Source: an uncultured Oscillospiraceae bacterium (GTDB lineage Bacteria; Bacillota; Clostridia; Oscillospirales; Acutalibacteraceae). From it: a stretch of DNA of 18,139 bases. This document shows positions 6,733 through 15,179 of this stretch, piece by piece. The stretch spans positions 1 to 18,139 of the forward strand of contig URYX01000016.1 in assembly GCA_900552225.1 (NCBI GenBank), read 5' to 3'. Under the pieces are notes generated by a model. That model had not been told where the DNA came from. It saw only the letters and a list, made by a program, of their open reading frames with translations, and ran no database searches. Position numbers and translations under genes: made by a program. The first letter of the stretch is position 1. The number at the start of each line of letters is the position of its first letter.

Positions 6733-9237
6733 ATGAAACTGAGAACAACACGGATTCCGGCCGGGCTGACCGCGGTCCTGCTGGCGGGCGGCCTGCTGCT
6801 GACCGGCTGCTCCGGCGGCGGTACGCTGCAGACGCAGACGGCGGACAATGCCGACCTGACCCATGCGGTGACCGCGGGGACAGGCGAGGCGCTGACGACG
6901 TGCGGCCCCTTTTCGCTGTACCTGGAGGAGGGCATGGGTGTGCGCGTGACGGATGCCCGCATGGGCATCGCATGGGCCACCAACGGCCGGGAGCTGGACG
7001 GCTCGGCCTGCTCCGGTGAGCAGTTTACCCTGTCGTATTATACGGCCAACGCAGCCTATTCCGAAATGAACAGCTTCGACGACTGCGTCGGAAAGGGGCA
7101 GGCGGAGGCCTATTGGGAGGACGGCACGCTGTATGTGCTGTATCGCCTCGGAGACTACAACCACACCTATGCGGATGTGCCGAATACCATCTCCGCCGAG
7201 CGCTTCGAGGAAAAATTCCTGAGCCGCCTGACCCCGGAGGAGCAGGAAAACCTGAAAACCTATTATAAATACTACGATTCCGAGGGCTACTGGGCCCTGC
7301 GCCCGAAGGGACGCAACAACTTTGAGGACATCCTGAAGATCATGGAGCAGGTCGGCTATACGACGGAGGATCTGGCCCATGATCACGGAATGTACGGCAT
7401 AGCGACCGAAACCGGGGCGCGGCCGCAGTTTACGGTGACGCTCGCCTATACCCTGACCGAGGAGGGCCTCTCGGTGGAGCTTCCGCCCGAGCGGATTGCC
7501 TTCCCGGAGGAATACCCCCTGTATGAAATCCGCCTGCTGCCGTGGTTCGGCCGAGAGGAGCAGACCGGGGAGGGCTATGTGCTGCTGCCGGACGGCAGCG
7601 GGGCCCTGATGCGGTTTGCCGACGACCATGCCGGCCGCACGGAGGTGTCGCTGCCGATTTACGGGCTGGACCGCTCGGTAGCGAGCGACACGCTGCAGAG
7701 CGGCCAGTATACCTATGAGCAGGCGGAGCTTCCCGTGTTCGGGATGGAGGACGGGGAGGCGGCCTATCTGGCCGTCATCGACGGCGCCCCCTCCAAGGCT
7801 ATTCTCAAGGCCCACCCGGCCGGGCCGTATTTCGGCCGCAATGCCGCCTACGTGACCTTCCGTATGGTCAATAAGGACAGCGTGTATCTGTCGGGCAGCG
7901 ACAACAGCTCCAAGGTGATCGTGTTTGAAAACGGCCTGTGCCGCGAGACCTGCCGCGTGCGCTTCTGCTTTTTGGAGGCGGGCAGCGGCTATGCCGGGAT
8001 GGCGGCCTTCTACCGGGACATGCTGCTCCGGGACGGTGCGCTTCGCCCGCTGGAATCCGACGGCCGCGTGCCGCTGCTGCTGGAGACCGTCGGCGGTGTC
8101 GAAGCCAAAAAGAATCTGCTCGGCATCTCCTACGAGGGCCTGAAGGCGGCCACCGCCTATACCGATAACCGCACCATGGCGGAGGATCTGCGTCAGAACG
8201 GCGTGGAGTCCCTGCGCCTGCGGCTGATCGGCTGGTTCAACGGCGGGGTCTATCACGGCTACGCCGACGGCGTGAGCCTGAACCGCGTGCTCGGCGGCCG
8301 CAGCGGCTGGGACGAGCTGCGGGCCTATGCCGCCGAAAGCGGTGTCGAGCTGTACCCGGACGTGGATTTCTGGAAAACCGCCGCCTCCTCGCTGAGCTTT
8401 CTGCCGGCGACGGCGGCCGCGCGGCGCCTGGATTCCTCCGAGGTGCGCTATTCCATCCTGTCGCGGGCGCTGCTGCTCGAGAAAAACGACATCGGCATGA
8501 CTCCCTCCTCGCTGTACGTGGTGTCGCCGCGGCGGCTTGACGGCGAGACGGAGAAGTTCTGGAAGGATTTCTCCCCGATGGCCACCTCCGGCCTGTCGCT
8601 GCGCTCCTTCGGCGGCGAGCTGTATTCCGATTTCAACAGCTCGGATACCCTCTCCCGCCCACAGGTGCAGGCGCTGGTCTGTGAGCAGCTGTCCAAGCTC
8701 TCCGCGCGGTCGGAGCTGATGGTGGAAACCGGCTTTTCCTATACCTGGCCGTATGCGCGCCGCATCACCTCCGTGGCCACGGACTGCAGTCATTTCCGCA
8801 TGGCGGATGAACCGGTTCCGTTCCTGCAGATGGTGCTGCACGGCAGCGCAGAGCTCTATACCTCACCGATCAATCTGGCCTCGGATGCGCATACGGCGGT
8901 GCTGAAGGCCGTCGAATACGGGGTACTGCTCAACTATCAGGTGACCTATGAGGACTCGGATATCCTGAAGAACTCCGAGTATACCGATAACTACGCCTCG
9001 GGCTATACCCGCTGGCGGGACGATATCCTGGAGGCGCAGAGCATGGCGCAGGAGGTGCTGTCCGGGCTGACGGGCTGTGCCATGGTGGGCTATGAAAAGC
9101 TGTCGGATACCGTCTCCTGTACGGAGTATGCGGACGGCAGCCGGGTGTATGTCAATTACGGAGAAAGCGCGGTGCAGCTCGGTACGGTGACCGTGCCGGC
9201 CCGCGGCTGCTGCCGGGAGAGGGGGAACGAACAATGA
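6733..9237 (+). CDS. DUF5696-like lipoprotein, possible surface glycosidase
   Basis: This is an 834-residue lipoprotein: a basic N-terminus, a hydrophobic stretch and the lipobox LLTGC with the lipidated Cys at residue 26. ATG 6733 follows GAGGGAG by 5 bases and is preferred over in-frame GTG 6697. The N-terminal half (about 30-440) reads as beta-sandwich (FSLYLEEGMGVRVTD; YVLLPDGSGALMRF). The C-terminal half alternates strand and helix like a TIM barrel (LRLRLIGWFNGGVYHGY). Acidic residues end several predicted strands: D543/D545 in YPDVDFW, E629/D633 in GELYSDFN, E665 in MVETGFSY and D684 in DCSHFR. This matches my recollection of DUF5696 proteins found near Yip1 and sugar permease genes in Paenibacillus and Clostridia. 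A glycoside hydrolase or glycan-binding role is inferred. It is encoded directly upstream of, and overlapping (ATGA), the second permease pair. Confidence 0.78.
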   Translation: MKLRTTRIPAGLTAVLLAGGLLLTGCSGGGTLQTQTADNADLTHAVTAGTGEALTTCGPFSLYLEEGMGVRVTDARMGIAWATNGRELDGSACSGEQFTLSYYTANAAYSEMNSFDDCVGKGQAEAYWEDGTLYVLYRLGDYNHTYADVPNTISAERFEEKFLSRLTPEEQENLKTYYKYYDSEGYWALRPKGRNNFEDILKIMEQVGYTTEDLAHDHGMYGIATETGARPQFTVTLAYTLTEEGLSVELPPERIAFPEEYPLYEIRLLPWFGREEQTGEGYVLLPDGSGALMRFADDHAGRTEVSLPIYGLDRSVASDTLQSGQYTYEQAELPVFGMEDGEAAYLAVIDGAPSKAILKAHPAGPYFGRNAAYVTFRMVNKDSVYLSGSDNSSKVIVFENGLCRETCRVRFCFLEAGSGYAGMAAFYRDMLLRDGALRPLESDGRVPLLLETVGGVEAKKNLLGISYEGLKAATAYTDNRTMAEDLRQNGVESLRLRLIGWFNGGVYHGYADGVSLNRVLGGRSGWDELRAYAAESGVELYPDVDFWKTAASSLSFLPATAAARRLDSSEVRYSILSRALLLEKNDIGMTPSSLYVVSPRRLDGETEKFWKDFSPMATSGLSLRSFGGELYSDFNSSDTLSRPQVQALVCEQLSKLSARSELMVETGFSYTWPYARRITSVATDCSHFRMADEPVPFLQMVLHGSAELYTSPINLASDAHTAVLKAVEYGVLLNYQVTYEDSDILKNSEYTDNYASGYTRWRDDILEAQSMAQEVLSGLTGCAMVGYEKLSDTVSCTEYADGSRVYVNYGESAVQLGTVTVPARGCCRERGNEQ

Positions 9238-10145
9238 AGCATAAACGGCATCGGATGACGCTGGAAAAGCGGCGCTCGGTATGGGGCTATGCCTTCCTGC
9301 TGCCGTGGCTTGTGGGTCTGCTGACGGTGTTTGTGGTCCCGATGGGCCTGTCCGCGGCCTTTTCCCTCTCCGAGGTGACCGTAAGCGACGGCTATTCACT
9401 CTCGTTTGTCGGCCTGGAAAACTACCGCGTGGCGCTGTTTTCCGATCAGAATTTCCTGCAGTATTTCGCCTCGACCATGGGCAGCATGCTCTATAACGTC
9501 CCCATCATTCTGGTCTACAGCTTTTTGGTGGCGGTGTTCCTGAAGGAGAAGTTCCGCGGCGTGACGGTGTTCAAGTTCATCTTTTTCCTGCCGGTGGTGC
9601 TGTCCTCCAACCTGTTCATGAACCTGGTCAACAACTTCGGCTCCTCGGCCGCGACCAGCCTGGACGCGGCCATCGCCGGTGCCTCACAGACCACGCTGCT
9701 GAAAAGCCTCAGCCTTTCCAACTACCTGACGCAGCTCGGGCTCGGGAAGGAATTCGTGGCCATGCTGACGGGGCCGGTGGATAAGGTGTTTGAAATCGTG
9801 ACCTGCTCCGGCATTCAGATTTTCATCTTCCTCGCCGCCATTAACGCAGTGCCGCCGTCGCTGTATGAGGCCGCCTATGTGGAGGGTGCGAACGGCTGGG
9901 AAAAGTTCTGGAAGATCACCTTCCCGATGGTGACGCCGATGATTTTGGTCAACGTGGTCTATTCCATCGTGGATACCTTCATGTCGGAAAACAACCGGGT
10001 CATGGAATACGTGTACGATCTGTCCTTTCAGTATTTCGATTTCGGCCTGTCCAGTGCGATCTGCTGGATCTATTTTGCGGCACTTGCGGTGATTCTGGCC
10101 GTGGTGTTCCGCGTCATCTCCAAGCGCACCTTCTACTATACCTGA
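9234..10145 (+). CDS. Sugar ABC transporter permease, MalF/UgpA type (pair 2)
   Basis: This is a 303-residue permease. The first helix lies near residues 17-45 (GYAFLLPWLVGLLTVFVVP). The ATPase-docking EAA loop is present as EAAYVEG (residues 212-218), with Glu in place of the usual Asp, followed by FPMVTP. Compared with pair 1 it carries a longer segment between membrane helices (about residues 126-190), which may be an external loop and could contact a binding protein. The ATG overlaps the stop of the lipoprotein gene (ATGA at 9234-9237), with GAGAGGGGG eight bases upstream, implying translational coupling to the DUF5696-like gene. No second binding protein is encoded nearby, so it may share the 5' binding protein, use one encoded elsewhere, or receive substrate from the lipoprotein. 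Confidence 0.9.
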   Translation: MKHKRHRMTLEKRRSVWGYAFLLPWLVGLLTVFVVPMGLSAAFSLSEVTVSDGYSLSFVGLENYRVALFSDQNFLQYFASTMGSMLYNVPIILVYSFLVAVFLKEKFRGVTVFKFIFFLPVVLSSNLFMNLVNNFGSSAATSLDAAIAGASQTTLLKSLSLSNYLTQLGLGKEFVAMLTGPVDKVFEIVTCSGIQIFIFLAAINAVPPSLYEAAYVEGANGWEKFWKITFPMVTPMILVNVVYSIVDTFMSENNRVMEYVYDLSFQYFDFGLSSAICWIYFAALAVILAVVFRVISKRTFYYT

Positions 10146-10166
10146 TCCGGAAAGGGGAAACGGCTC

Positions 10167-11144
10167 ATGTCTGACGCGACGCGGCAAAGAAAAACAGCAC
10201 GAAGGCTCGGAAACGCAGGTCTGATAATCCTGCGCACCGTGCTGCTGACCGGCTTTGCCTATATCATTCTCTATCCGGTCATTCTGATGGTCTCCAAGTC
10301 CTTCATGGCGCAGGCGGACGTGTTCGATAACAGCGTGCTGTGGATTCCGAAGCACCTGACCCTGAACAATCTGAAGGTGGCCTTCACCTCGATGGAATAT
10401 CTGCCGTCCCTCGGCCGCTCGGTCGGCTTTTCGGCGCTCGGAACGGTTATGCAGCTGATCCCGTGCATGATGGCGGGCTATGCCTTCGCCCGCTTCAGCT
10501 TCAAGGGGCGCGGCGTGCTGTTTGCCCTGGTGATTTTTACGATTCTGGTGCCGCCGCAGCAGTTTCTGACGCCGCTGTACCTGCATTTGTCCCATTTTGA
10601 TATCTTCGGCCTGATTGCGGCGCTGAACGGCGGGCAGACGCTCAATCTGACCTCGACCTACATTCCGTATTTCGTGGTATCGCTCACCGGCTTCGGTCTG
10701 CGCAACGGCCTGTTTATCTTCCTGTTCCGCCAGACCTTCCGTGGGGTCCCGCGGGAGACGGAGGAGGCGGCCCTGGTGGACGGTGCCGGCCAGCTCCGCG
10801 TGTTCTGGCAGATCATGCTGCCCGGGGCCGTGACCATGATCGTGACCGTGATGCTGTTCTCGTTTGTGTGGCAGTATAACGACACCTACTATGCCGGGCT
10901 GCTGCTTCCGAACGTCAAGATGCTGCCGCAGGCGTTTGACCTGTTCAATTCGTCGCTGACGGGCTGGAACGGGGATCTGAACATCAATAACCTGCTGTCT
11001 CAGTACGTGCTGGACGACCCGAAGGTGCTCAGCATGCTGCGCAATGCCGCCATGCTGCTGATTCTGTCTCCGCTGATGCTGGTGTATGCGGTGGCACAGC
11101 GCTATTTCATCCAGAGCATCGACCGCAGCGGACTGGTGGGCTGA
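10167..11144 (+). CDS. Sugar ABC transporter permease, MalG/UgpE type (pair 2)
   Basis: This 325-residue protein is the partner of the 9234-10145 permease. A short basic N-terminus precedes a first helix near residues 25-45 (LTGFAYIILYPVILMVSKSF). The typical post-helix segment (WIPKHLTLNNLKVAF) follows, then several more helices. The EAA loop EAALVDG is at residues 200-206, with QIMLPGA after it. The ribosome site AAAGGGG lies nine bases before ATG 10167, and the gap from the previous gene is 21 bases. It is slightly longer than the pair-1 counterpart, mainly in the segment between helices around residues 130-170. The docking loop suggests that an ATPase energises this pair too, but none is encoded in the window. 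Confidence 0.9.
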   Translation: MSDATRQRKTARRLGNAGLIILRTVLLTGFAYIILYPVILMVSKSFMAQADVFDNSVLWIPKHLTLNNLKVAFTSMEYLPSLGRSVGFSALGTVMQLIPCMMAGYAFARFSFKGRGVLFALVIFTILVPPQQFLTPLYLHLSHFDIFGLIAALNGGQTLNLTSTYIPYFVVSLTGFGLRNGLFIFLFRQTFRGVPRETEEAALVDGAGQLRVFWQIMLPGAVTMIVTVMLFSFVWQYNDTYYAGLLLPNVKMLPQAFDLFNSSLTGWNGDLNINNLLSQYVLDDPKVLSMLRNAAMLLILSPLMLVYAVAQRYFIQSIDRSGLVG

Positions 11145-11165
11145 CCGGACGGCAGCCTCCGGATC
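11143..11165 (+). other. Small intercistronic hairpin
   Basis: CCGGA (11145-11149) and TCCGG (11158-11162) pair around an 8-base loop, and GA/TC can add two pairs beyond a bulged A. The hairpin starts at the stop codon of the second permease pair and ends 10 bases before the ribosome site of the rhamnosidase-like gene. No T-run follows. It may mark an expression step between transport and enzyme genes; its stability is modest and its role uncertain. Confidence 0.3.
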
Positions 11166-11175
11166 GCCGTGACTG

Positions 11176-11182
11176 AAGGAGG
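11176..11182 (+). promoter_or_regulatory. Ribosome binding site of the rhamnosidase-like gene
   Basis: AAGGAGG lies 7 bases before ATG 11190, a near-consensus arrangement. It rules out the in-frame GTG at 11169, which lies upstream of this site. Confidence 0.75.
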
Positions 11183-11189
11183 AAACGGA

Positions 11190-13358
11190 ATGTATTTTCA
11201 AAAGGCGCGTCCGGTCTGGCTGGCCGGCTGCGGGGAGGAAATGAACGTGACGGGCGGCTTCCGCGCCCGCTTTACGGTGCGGGAGGGCGAGCCGCTGGAG
11301 CTCTGCATGGCCTCCTCCACCTTTTACCATGTCTATGTGGACGGCAAGCCCTTTGCCTTCGGCCCGACACGCTGCGCCCACGGCTTCTTCCGCGTGGACG
11401 AGTGGACTCTGACCGATCGCTTCGCCCCCGGCGAGCACTGGCTTGCCGCAGAGGTGCTCGGCTACCGTATCAACGGCTTCGACACGCTGGATCAGCCGGT
11501 ATTCCTGCAGCTGGAGCTGCGGCAGAACGGCACCCCCGTCTGCTGGACGGAGCCTGCGGGAGCCACCGTGGAGGCCTGTCGCCTGCACGACCGCGTGCAG
11601 AAGGTGCAGCGCTACGATTTTCAGCGCGGCTTCGCGGAGTATTACCGGCTTGACGCCTCCTACGGGAAGTGGCGGACGGGCGGCATCTGGCAGCCGTCCG
11701 CGCAGGCGGCTGCCCCGTCCGGGACGCTGCTGCCGCGTGCGCTGCCGCCGTATACCTTTGCCGAGCTTGCGCCGGAGGCGCTGATCGGGGAGGGGACCGT
11801 CGGCCGCGCCGAGGCCCCGTGGCCGTATACGCGCGACCGCTCGGTGGAGCTGGTCGGCTCGGTGCTGAAGGGCTTCCCCGAGCAGGAGCTGGAGCGCTAT
11901 CTCAGCCGCGACCTGGAGGGACTGTGCACACAGATGACCGACATGACCGTATCTCCCTATGACCGGACGCAGGAGCTCTGCCTGCGGGACGGCACCTGCC
12001 GGATGCTTCGCATGGACCGCATTCATACCGGCTTTCTGTGCCTGACGGTGCGCTGCGAGGCCCCGGTGACGGTCATCGCCCTGTACGACGAGGTGCTGAT
12101 GGAGGGGGATATCGAGGCCTACCGCCAGCGCGCGGTCAACGCCGTCTGGCTGGAACTGCAGCCGGGAGAGTATGTGTTTCAGTCGGCGGATCCGGTGGAT
12201 TTCTGCTACCTGAAGCTCGTAGTCCTCGGCGGCGACTGCCGGATTACGGACGTTCACCTGCGGGAGCTGGCCTGCCCGCTGCCGCTGCAGAGCGCCTACA
12301 CCGGCACCGATGACGAGCTGCGCCGCATCTATGAGGCGGCGGTGGAGACCTTCCGCCAGAATGCACCGGATATTTTCGTGGACTGCCCGTCGCGGGAGCG
12401 CGGCGGCTGGCTGTGCGACAGCTATTTTACCGCCAAAACGGAATACCTTCTGACCGGCGAAAACCGGATGGAACGGCTGTTTCTGGAGGATTATCTGCTG
12501 CCCGGGCGCTTCCCCGATGTGCCGGACGGCATGATCCCGATGTGCTATCCCGCCGACCACTACGATCACGCATTTATTCCGAACTGGGCCATGTGGTTTA
12601 TCCTTGAGCTGCGGGAGTACGAACGGCGGACGGGCGACCGGAAGCTGATTGAACGGGCCCGGGAGCGGGTCTATGGGATTCTCGGCTATTTCCGCCGGTT
12701 CCTGAATGAGGACGGCCTGCTCGAAAAGCTCGACGGATGGATTTTCGTGGAGTGGTCGGAGGCGGCTCAGCTGGTACAGGATGTCAATTACCCGACCAAT
12801 ATGCTGTATGCTGCCGTGCTCGAGGCGGTGAACACCCTGTACGGCGACGCGGAGGCGGGCCGGCAGGCGGAGCGGATGCGCGAGACGATCCGCCGTCAGT
12901 CGTTCGACGGCATGTGGTTTAAGGACAACGCCGTGCGTGAAAACGGCCGGCTGGTGCGCGGAACGCGCTCTACGGAGGTGTGCCAGTATTACGCCTTCTT
13001 CTTCGGAACGGCCACGCCCGCGCAGTATCCCGGGCTGTGGGAGCGGCTGCGCACCGAGCTGCGGCCCGAGCGCCCGGCGGAGGTATGGCCGGAGCTTGCA
13101 CCGATCAATGTGCTGCCCGGTGTCAGCCTGCGGATGTCGCTGCTGCACCGTTACGGCTGCGGAGAGCAGCTGCTGCAGGAGCTGCGGGAGCTGCTGATGT
13201 ATATGGTGGAGCGCACGGGAACGCTTTGGGAGAACAAGCTCCCGTCGGCCAGCTGTGTGCACGGCTTTATTTCGTTTATGGCGACGTTCATCGACCGCCA
13301 TGACCCGACCATCCGCAAGCCCCGCTTCCGGGAGCTGGCGGCGGAGATCAACCTATGA
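11190..13358 (+). CDS. Alpha-L-rhamnosidase-like glycoside hydrolase (GH78), cytoplasmic
   Basis: This 722-residue protein has no signal peptide, so it is likely cytoplasmic. The N-terminal beta-sandwich has the YHVYVDGKPFAFGPTR motif seen in GH78 rhamnosidases. An alpha/alpha barrel begins near residue 365. The catalytic-site motif reads D398-C-P-S-R-E403-R-G-G-W-L-C-D410, one residue shorter than the common D-C-P-x-R-D-E-R form. The spacing D, +5 E, +12 D matches the essential set I recall for Bacillus RhaB (Asp567, Glu572, Asp579). A later TLWE (E681) followed by S-x-x-H-G-F (H691) fits the general base region. It probably releases rhamnose or a related deoxy or neutral sugar from imported oligosaccharides. 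The gene overlaps the following beta-helix gene by ATGA. The family is fairly sure; the sugar specificity is not. Confidence 0.82.
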   Translation: MYFQKARPVWLAGCGEEMNVTGGFRARFTVREGEPLELCMASSTFYHVYVDGKPFAFGPTRCAHGFFRVDEWTLTDRFAPGEHWLAAEVLGYRINGFDTLDQPVFLQLELRQNGTPVCWTEPAGATVEACRLHDRVQKVQRYDFQRGFAEYYRLDASYGKWRTGGIWQPSAQAAAPSGTLLPRALPPYTFAELAPEALIGEGTVGRAEAPWPYTRDRSVELVGSVLKGFPEQELERYLSRDLEGLCTQMTDMTVSPYDRTQELCLRDGTCRMLRMDRIHTGFLCLTVRCEAPVTVIALYDEVLMEGDIEAYRQRAVNAVWLELQPGEYVFQSADPVDFCYLKLVVLGGDCRITDVHLRELACPLPLQSAYTGTDDELRRIYEAAVETFRQNAPDIFVDCPSRERGGWLCDSYFTAKTEYLLTGENRMERLFLEDYLLPGRFPDVPDGMIPMCYPADHYDHAFIPNWAMWFILELREYERRTGDRKLIERARERVYGILGYFRRFLNEDGLLEKLDGWIFVEWSEAAQLVQDVNYPTNMLYAAVLEAVNTLYGDAEAGRQAERMRETIRRQSFDGMWFKDNAVRENGRLVRGTRSTEVCQYYAFFFGTATPAQYPGLWERLRTELRPERPAEVWPELAPINVLPGVSLRMSLLHRYGCGEQLLQELRELLMYMVERTGTLWENKLPSASCVHGFISFMATFIDRHDPTIRKPRFRELAAEINL

Positions 13359-15127
13359 AGCAACGGTACAGAATACTGCTGTGGGCCGCACTGGCGGCCC
13401 TGCTGCTGACCGGCTGCACCGCGCAGCCGGCGGATACCGCCGGGGGAAAGAGCACGGACACGTCCATCTCCTCCCGTGACGGATACGGAACAACATCGAA
13501 GGAGGGGACCACTGCCGTGAGCCGCTATACCGATTCCGATTCCTCCGTTTCCTCGCAGACCCCGTCCGCGGATTCCTCCGGGACACAGCCGCAGCCGGCC
13601 GGCCGGCTGCGCCCGCTGGTCTTCCCCTCGGCGGTCAGGACGCTGGAGGAACGCCGCATTTCCTCCGCGGACTTTCTCTCCCGTGCCGTACAGAGCGGCT
13701 ACGACGGGATGAAGCACCGCGCGGGCACCAATGTGATTGTGTCCCCCTATTTTACGGCGGAGGCGGACGGTGTGATGCTGCCCGTCTATGCCACACCGGT
13801 CTATGTGGCCAACGGCAACCGCGGCGCATTTCATTCGTTCGCCTCGGTGGACGTGGAATTCGGCGCGCGCCGCAGCCTGCAGCTCCGGATCCGCGTGGCC
13901 TCCGGAATCGCCTGTACCTCCGCCGTGACCCTTGCTGCGGACGAGGTAAAGACGGAGCTGCGGGACGATACGGTCACGCTGACCGTGTCGGCACACGGCG
14001 TCTATACGGTGCTGCTGAACGACAGCCAGGACACGGCTGTGACCGTGTTTGTACGGGAATACACCGACGAGGACGCGGAGATTGCCGCGTACCGCCGGCA
14101 GTACGGCGATGACCGCGTGATTGTCTATGAGCCCGGGCTGCACGAGATCGACTATGTGCTGATGACGCGCGACAACACCGTGCTGTACCTGAAGGCGGGC
14201 GCCATCCTGCTGCCGCGGCATACGCTGGATATCCAAAGCGACACCGATGCCTCCACCAGGCAGGAGCCGAATGCCCAGGCGCTCAATATGCTGGGGCTGA
14301 ACCGCTATCCGGTCGTCAACGGCTTTGAGCGGAAGGGACTGCGTATTCTGGGCCGCGGCACGGTGGACATGACCGGGATGGATTGGCACGAACGCCGCGG
14401 CCTGGTGTTTTCCGGCTGCGAAAACGTAACGGTCGAGGACGTGACGGTCATCAACCCCTGCGAATGGTCGATGATTTTTTACCGCTGTAAGAACGTGAGG
14501 GTCTCCGGCTGCGCCGTGCTCGGCTACCGCACTAACAGCGATGCCTTCGCCGTCTGCAATACCGTGGGGGCGGAGGTGACCGACTGCTTTGCCCGCACGG
14601 GTGACGATATGTTCGAGGTCAAAACGCTCGGCGGGCCGGACGATGCCGTCTGCCGCTCAGTGCGGTTTGCGCGCTGCCAGGCGTGGGGCAGCAAGGCCCG
14701 CTGCTTTGGCGTGACCGGCGAGATCGAGCGCGACATCTCGGATGTCGTGTTCGAGGACAGCATCGTCATCTGGCGCGATGCCGTATGGGATAATAACCGG
14801 ATCGGCTCCCTGGTGGTGATCCGCGAAAACGGAAAGGGAACGGTGAGCGATATCACCTTCCGCAATATCCGGATCTACCGCGACGAGGGGCGTGCCATCA
14901 ACTGCGTCAACTATACCCCGGATCTCACCGGGAGCGTGACCGAGCGTGTGCGGTTTGAGCAGATTACCTACCGGGCCTTCATGCCCTCGCAGTGCCGGCT
15001 CGGTGACGGCAGCAACCGGCTGCAGGTGGTGCTGCGGGACGTGACGGCCAACGGAGCCGTGCTGACGCGGGATACCCTGTCCTCCGGCTTTATCTGGGAC
15101 CGGGAGGGCCTGGTGTCCGTCGAATAG
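13355..15127 (+). CDS. Surface lipoprotein with right-handed beta-helix, related to GH28 polygalacturonases
   Basis: This 590-residue lipoprotein has its lipobox (LLTGC) ending at Cys21. A Ser/Thr/Asp-rich linker of about 65 residues then spaces the domain from the membrane. A beta-sandwich-like part (about 95-230) is followed by a parallel beta-helix, with strands such as CENVTVEDVTVINP and CKNVRVSGCAVLG. The active-site pattern N394-S-D396 ... D417-D418 has the same 21-residue spacing as Asp180/Asp201 of Aspergillus polygalacturonase II (GH28). The usual G-H-G histidine is not found at the expected place (near residue 439), and R482-I-G replaces R-I-K. The fold and acidic triad suggest an inverting hydrolase of the GH28/GH49 type acting at the cell surface, but not necessarily on galacturonan. 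It overlaps the GH78-like gene by ATGA, with GGAG eight bases before the ATG. Confidence 0.75.
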   Translation: MKQRYRILLWAALAALLLTGCTAQPADTAGGKSTDTSISSRDGYGTTSKEGTTAVSRYTDSDSSVSSQTPSADSSGTQPQPAGRLRPLVFPSAVRTLEERRISSADFLSRAVQSGYDGMKHRAGTNVIVSPYFTAEADGVMLPVYATPVYVANGNRGAFHSFASVDVEFGARRSLQLRIRVASGIACTSAVTLAADEVKTELRDDTVTLTVSAHGVYTVLLNDSQDTAVTVFVREYTDEDAEIAAYRRQYGDDRVIVYEPGLHEIDYVLMTRDNTVLYLKAGAILLPRHTLDIQSDTDASTRQEPNAQALNMLGLNRYPVVNGFERKGLRILGRGTVDMTGMDWHERRGLVFSGCENVTVEDVTVINPCEWSMIFYRCKNVRVSGCAVLGYRTNSDAFAVCNTVGAEVTDCFARTGDDMFEVKTLGGPDDAVCRSVRFARCQAWGSKARCFGVTGEIERDISDVVFEDSIVIWRDAVWDNNRIGSLVVIRENGKGTVSDITFRNIRIYRDEGRAINCVNYTPDLTGSVTERVRFEQITYRAFMPSQCRLGDGSNRLQVVLRDVTANGAVLTRDTLSSGFIWDREGLVSVE

Positions 15128-15149
15128 CCGGTACTATACAATAAACCGG
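15128..15149 (+). promoter_or_regulatory. Small inverted repeat in the AT-rich gap before the GH32-like gene
   Basis: CCGGT (15128-15132) and ACCGG (15145-15149) flank a 12-base AT-rich spacer that contains TATACA (15135-15140), which resembles a -10 box. No convincing -35 box lies 16-18 bases upstream. It could be an internal promoter with an operator, or a chance pattern in a 52-base gap. Confidence 0.2.
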
Positions 15150-15179
15150 GCAACATTACCCGTAAAGGAGAACGATAGC

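Noticed and set aside
6685..8841. A 718-codon open frame on the minus strand opposite the DUF5696-like gene
   Set aside because: It is an antisense shadow with the same His/Gln/Arg-rich composition; the + strand frame has a lipobox, ribosome site and operon overlap.
9684..13301. A 1205-codon open frame on the minus strand across the second permease pair and the GH78-like gene
   Set aside because: Its translation is rich in His, Gln, Arg and Ala with no recognisable domain. It has no ribosome site or operon context and lies opposite three clear genes. It follows from GC-rich codon use on the other strand.
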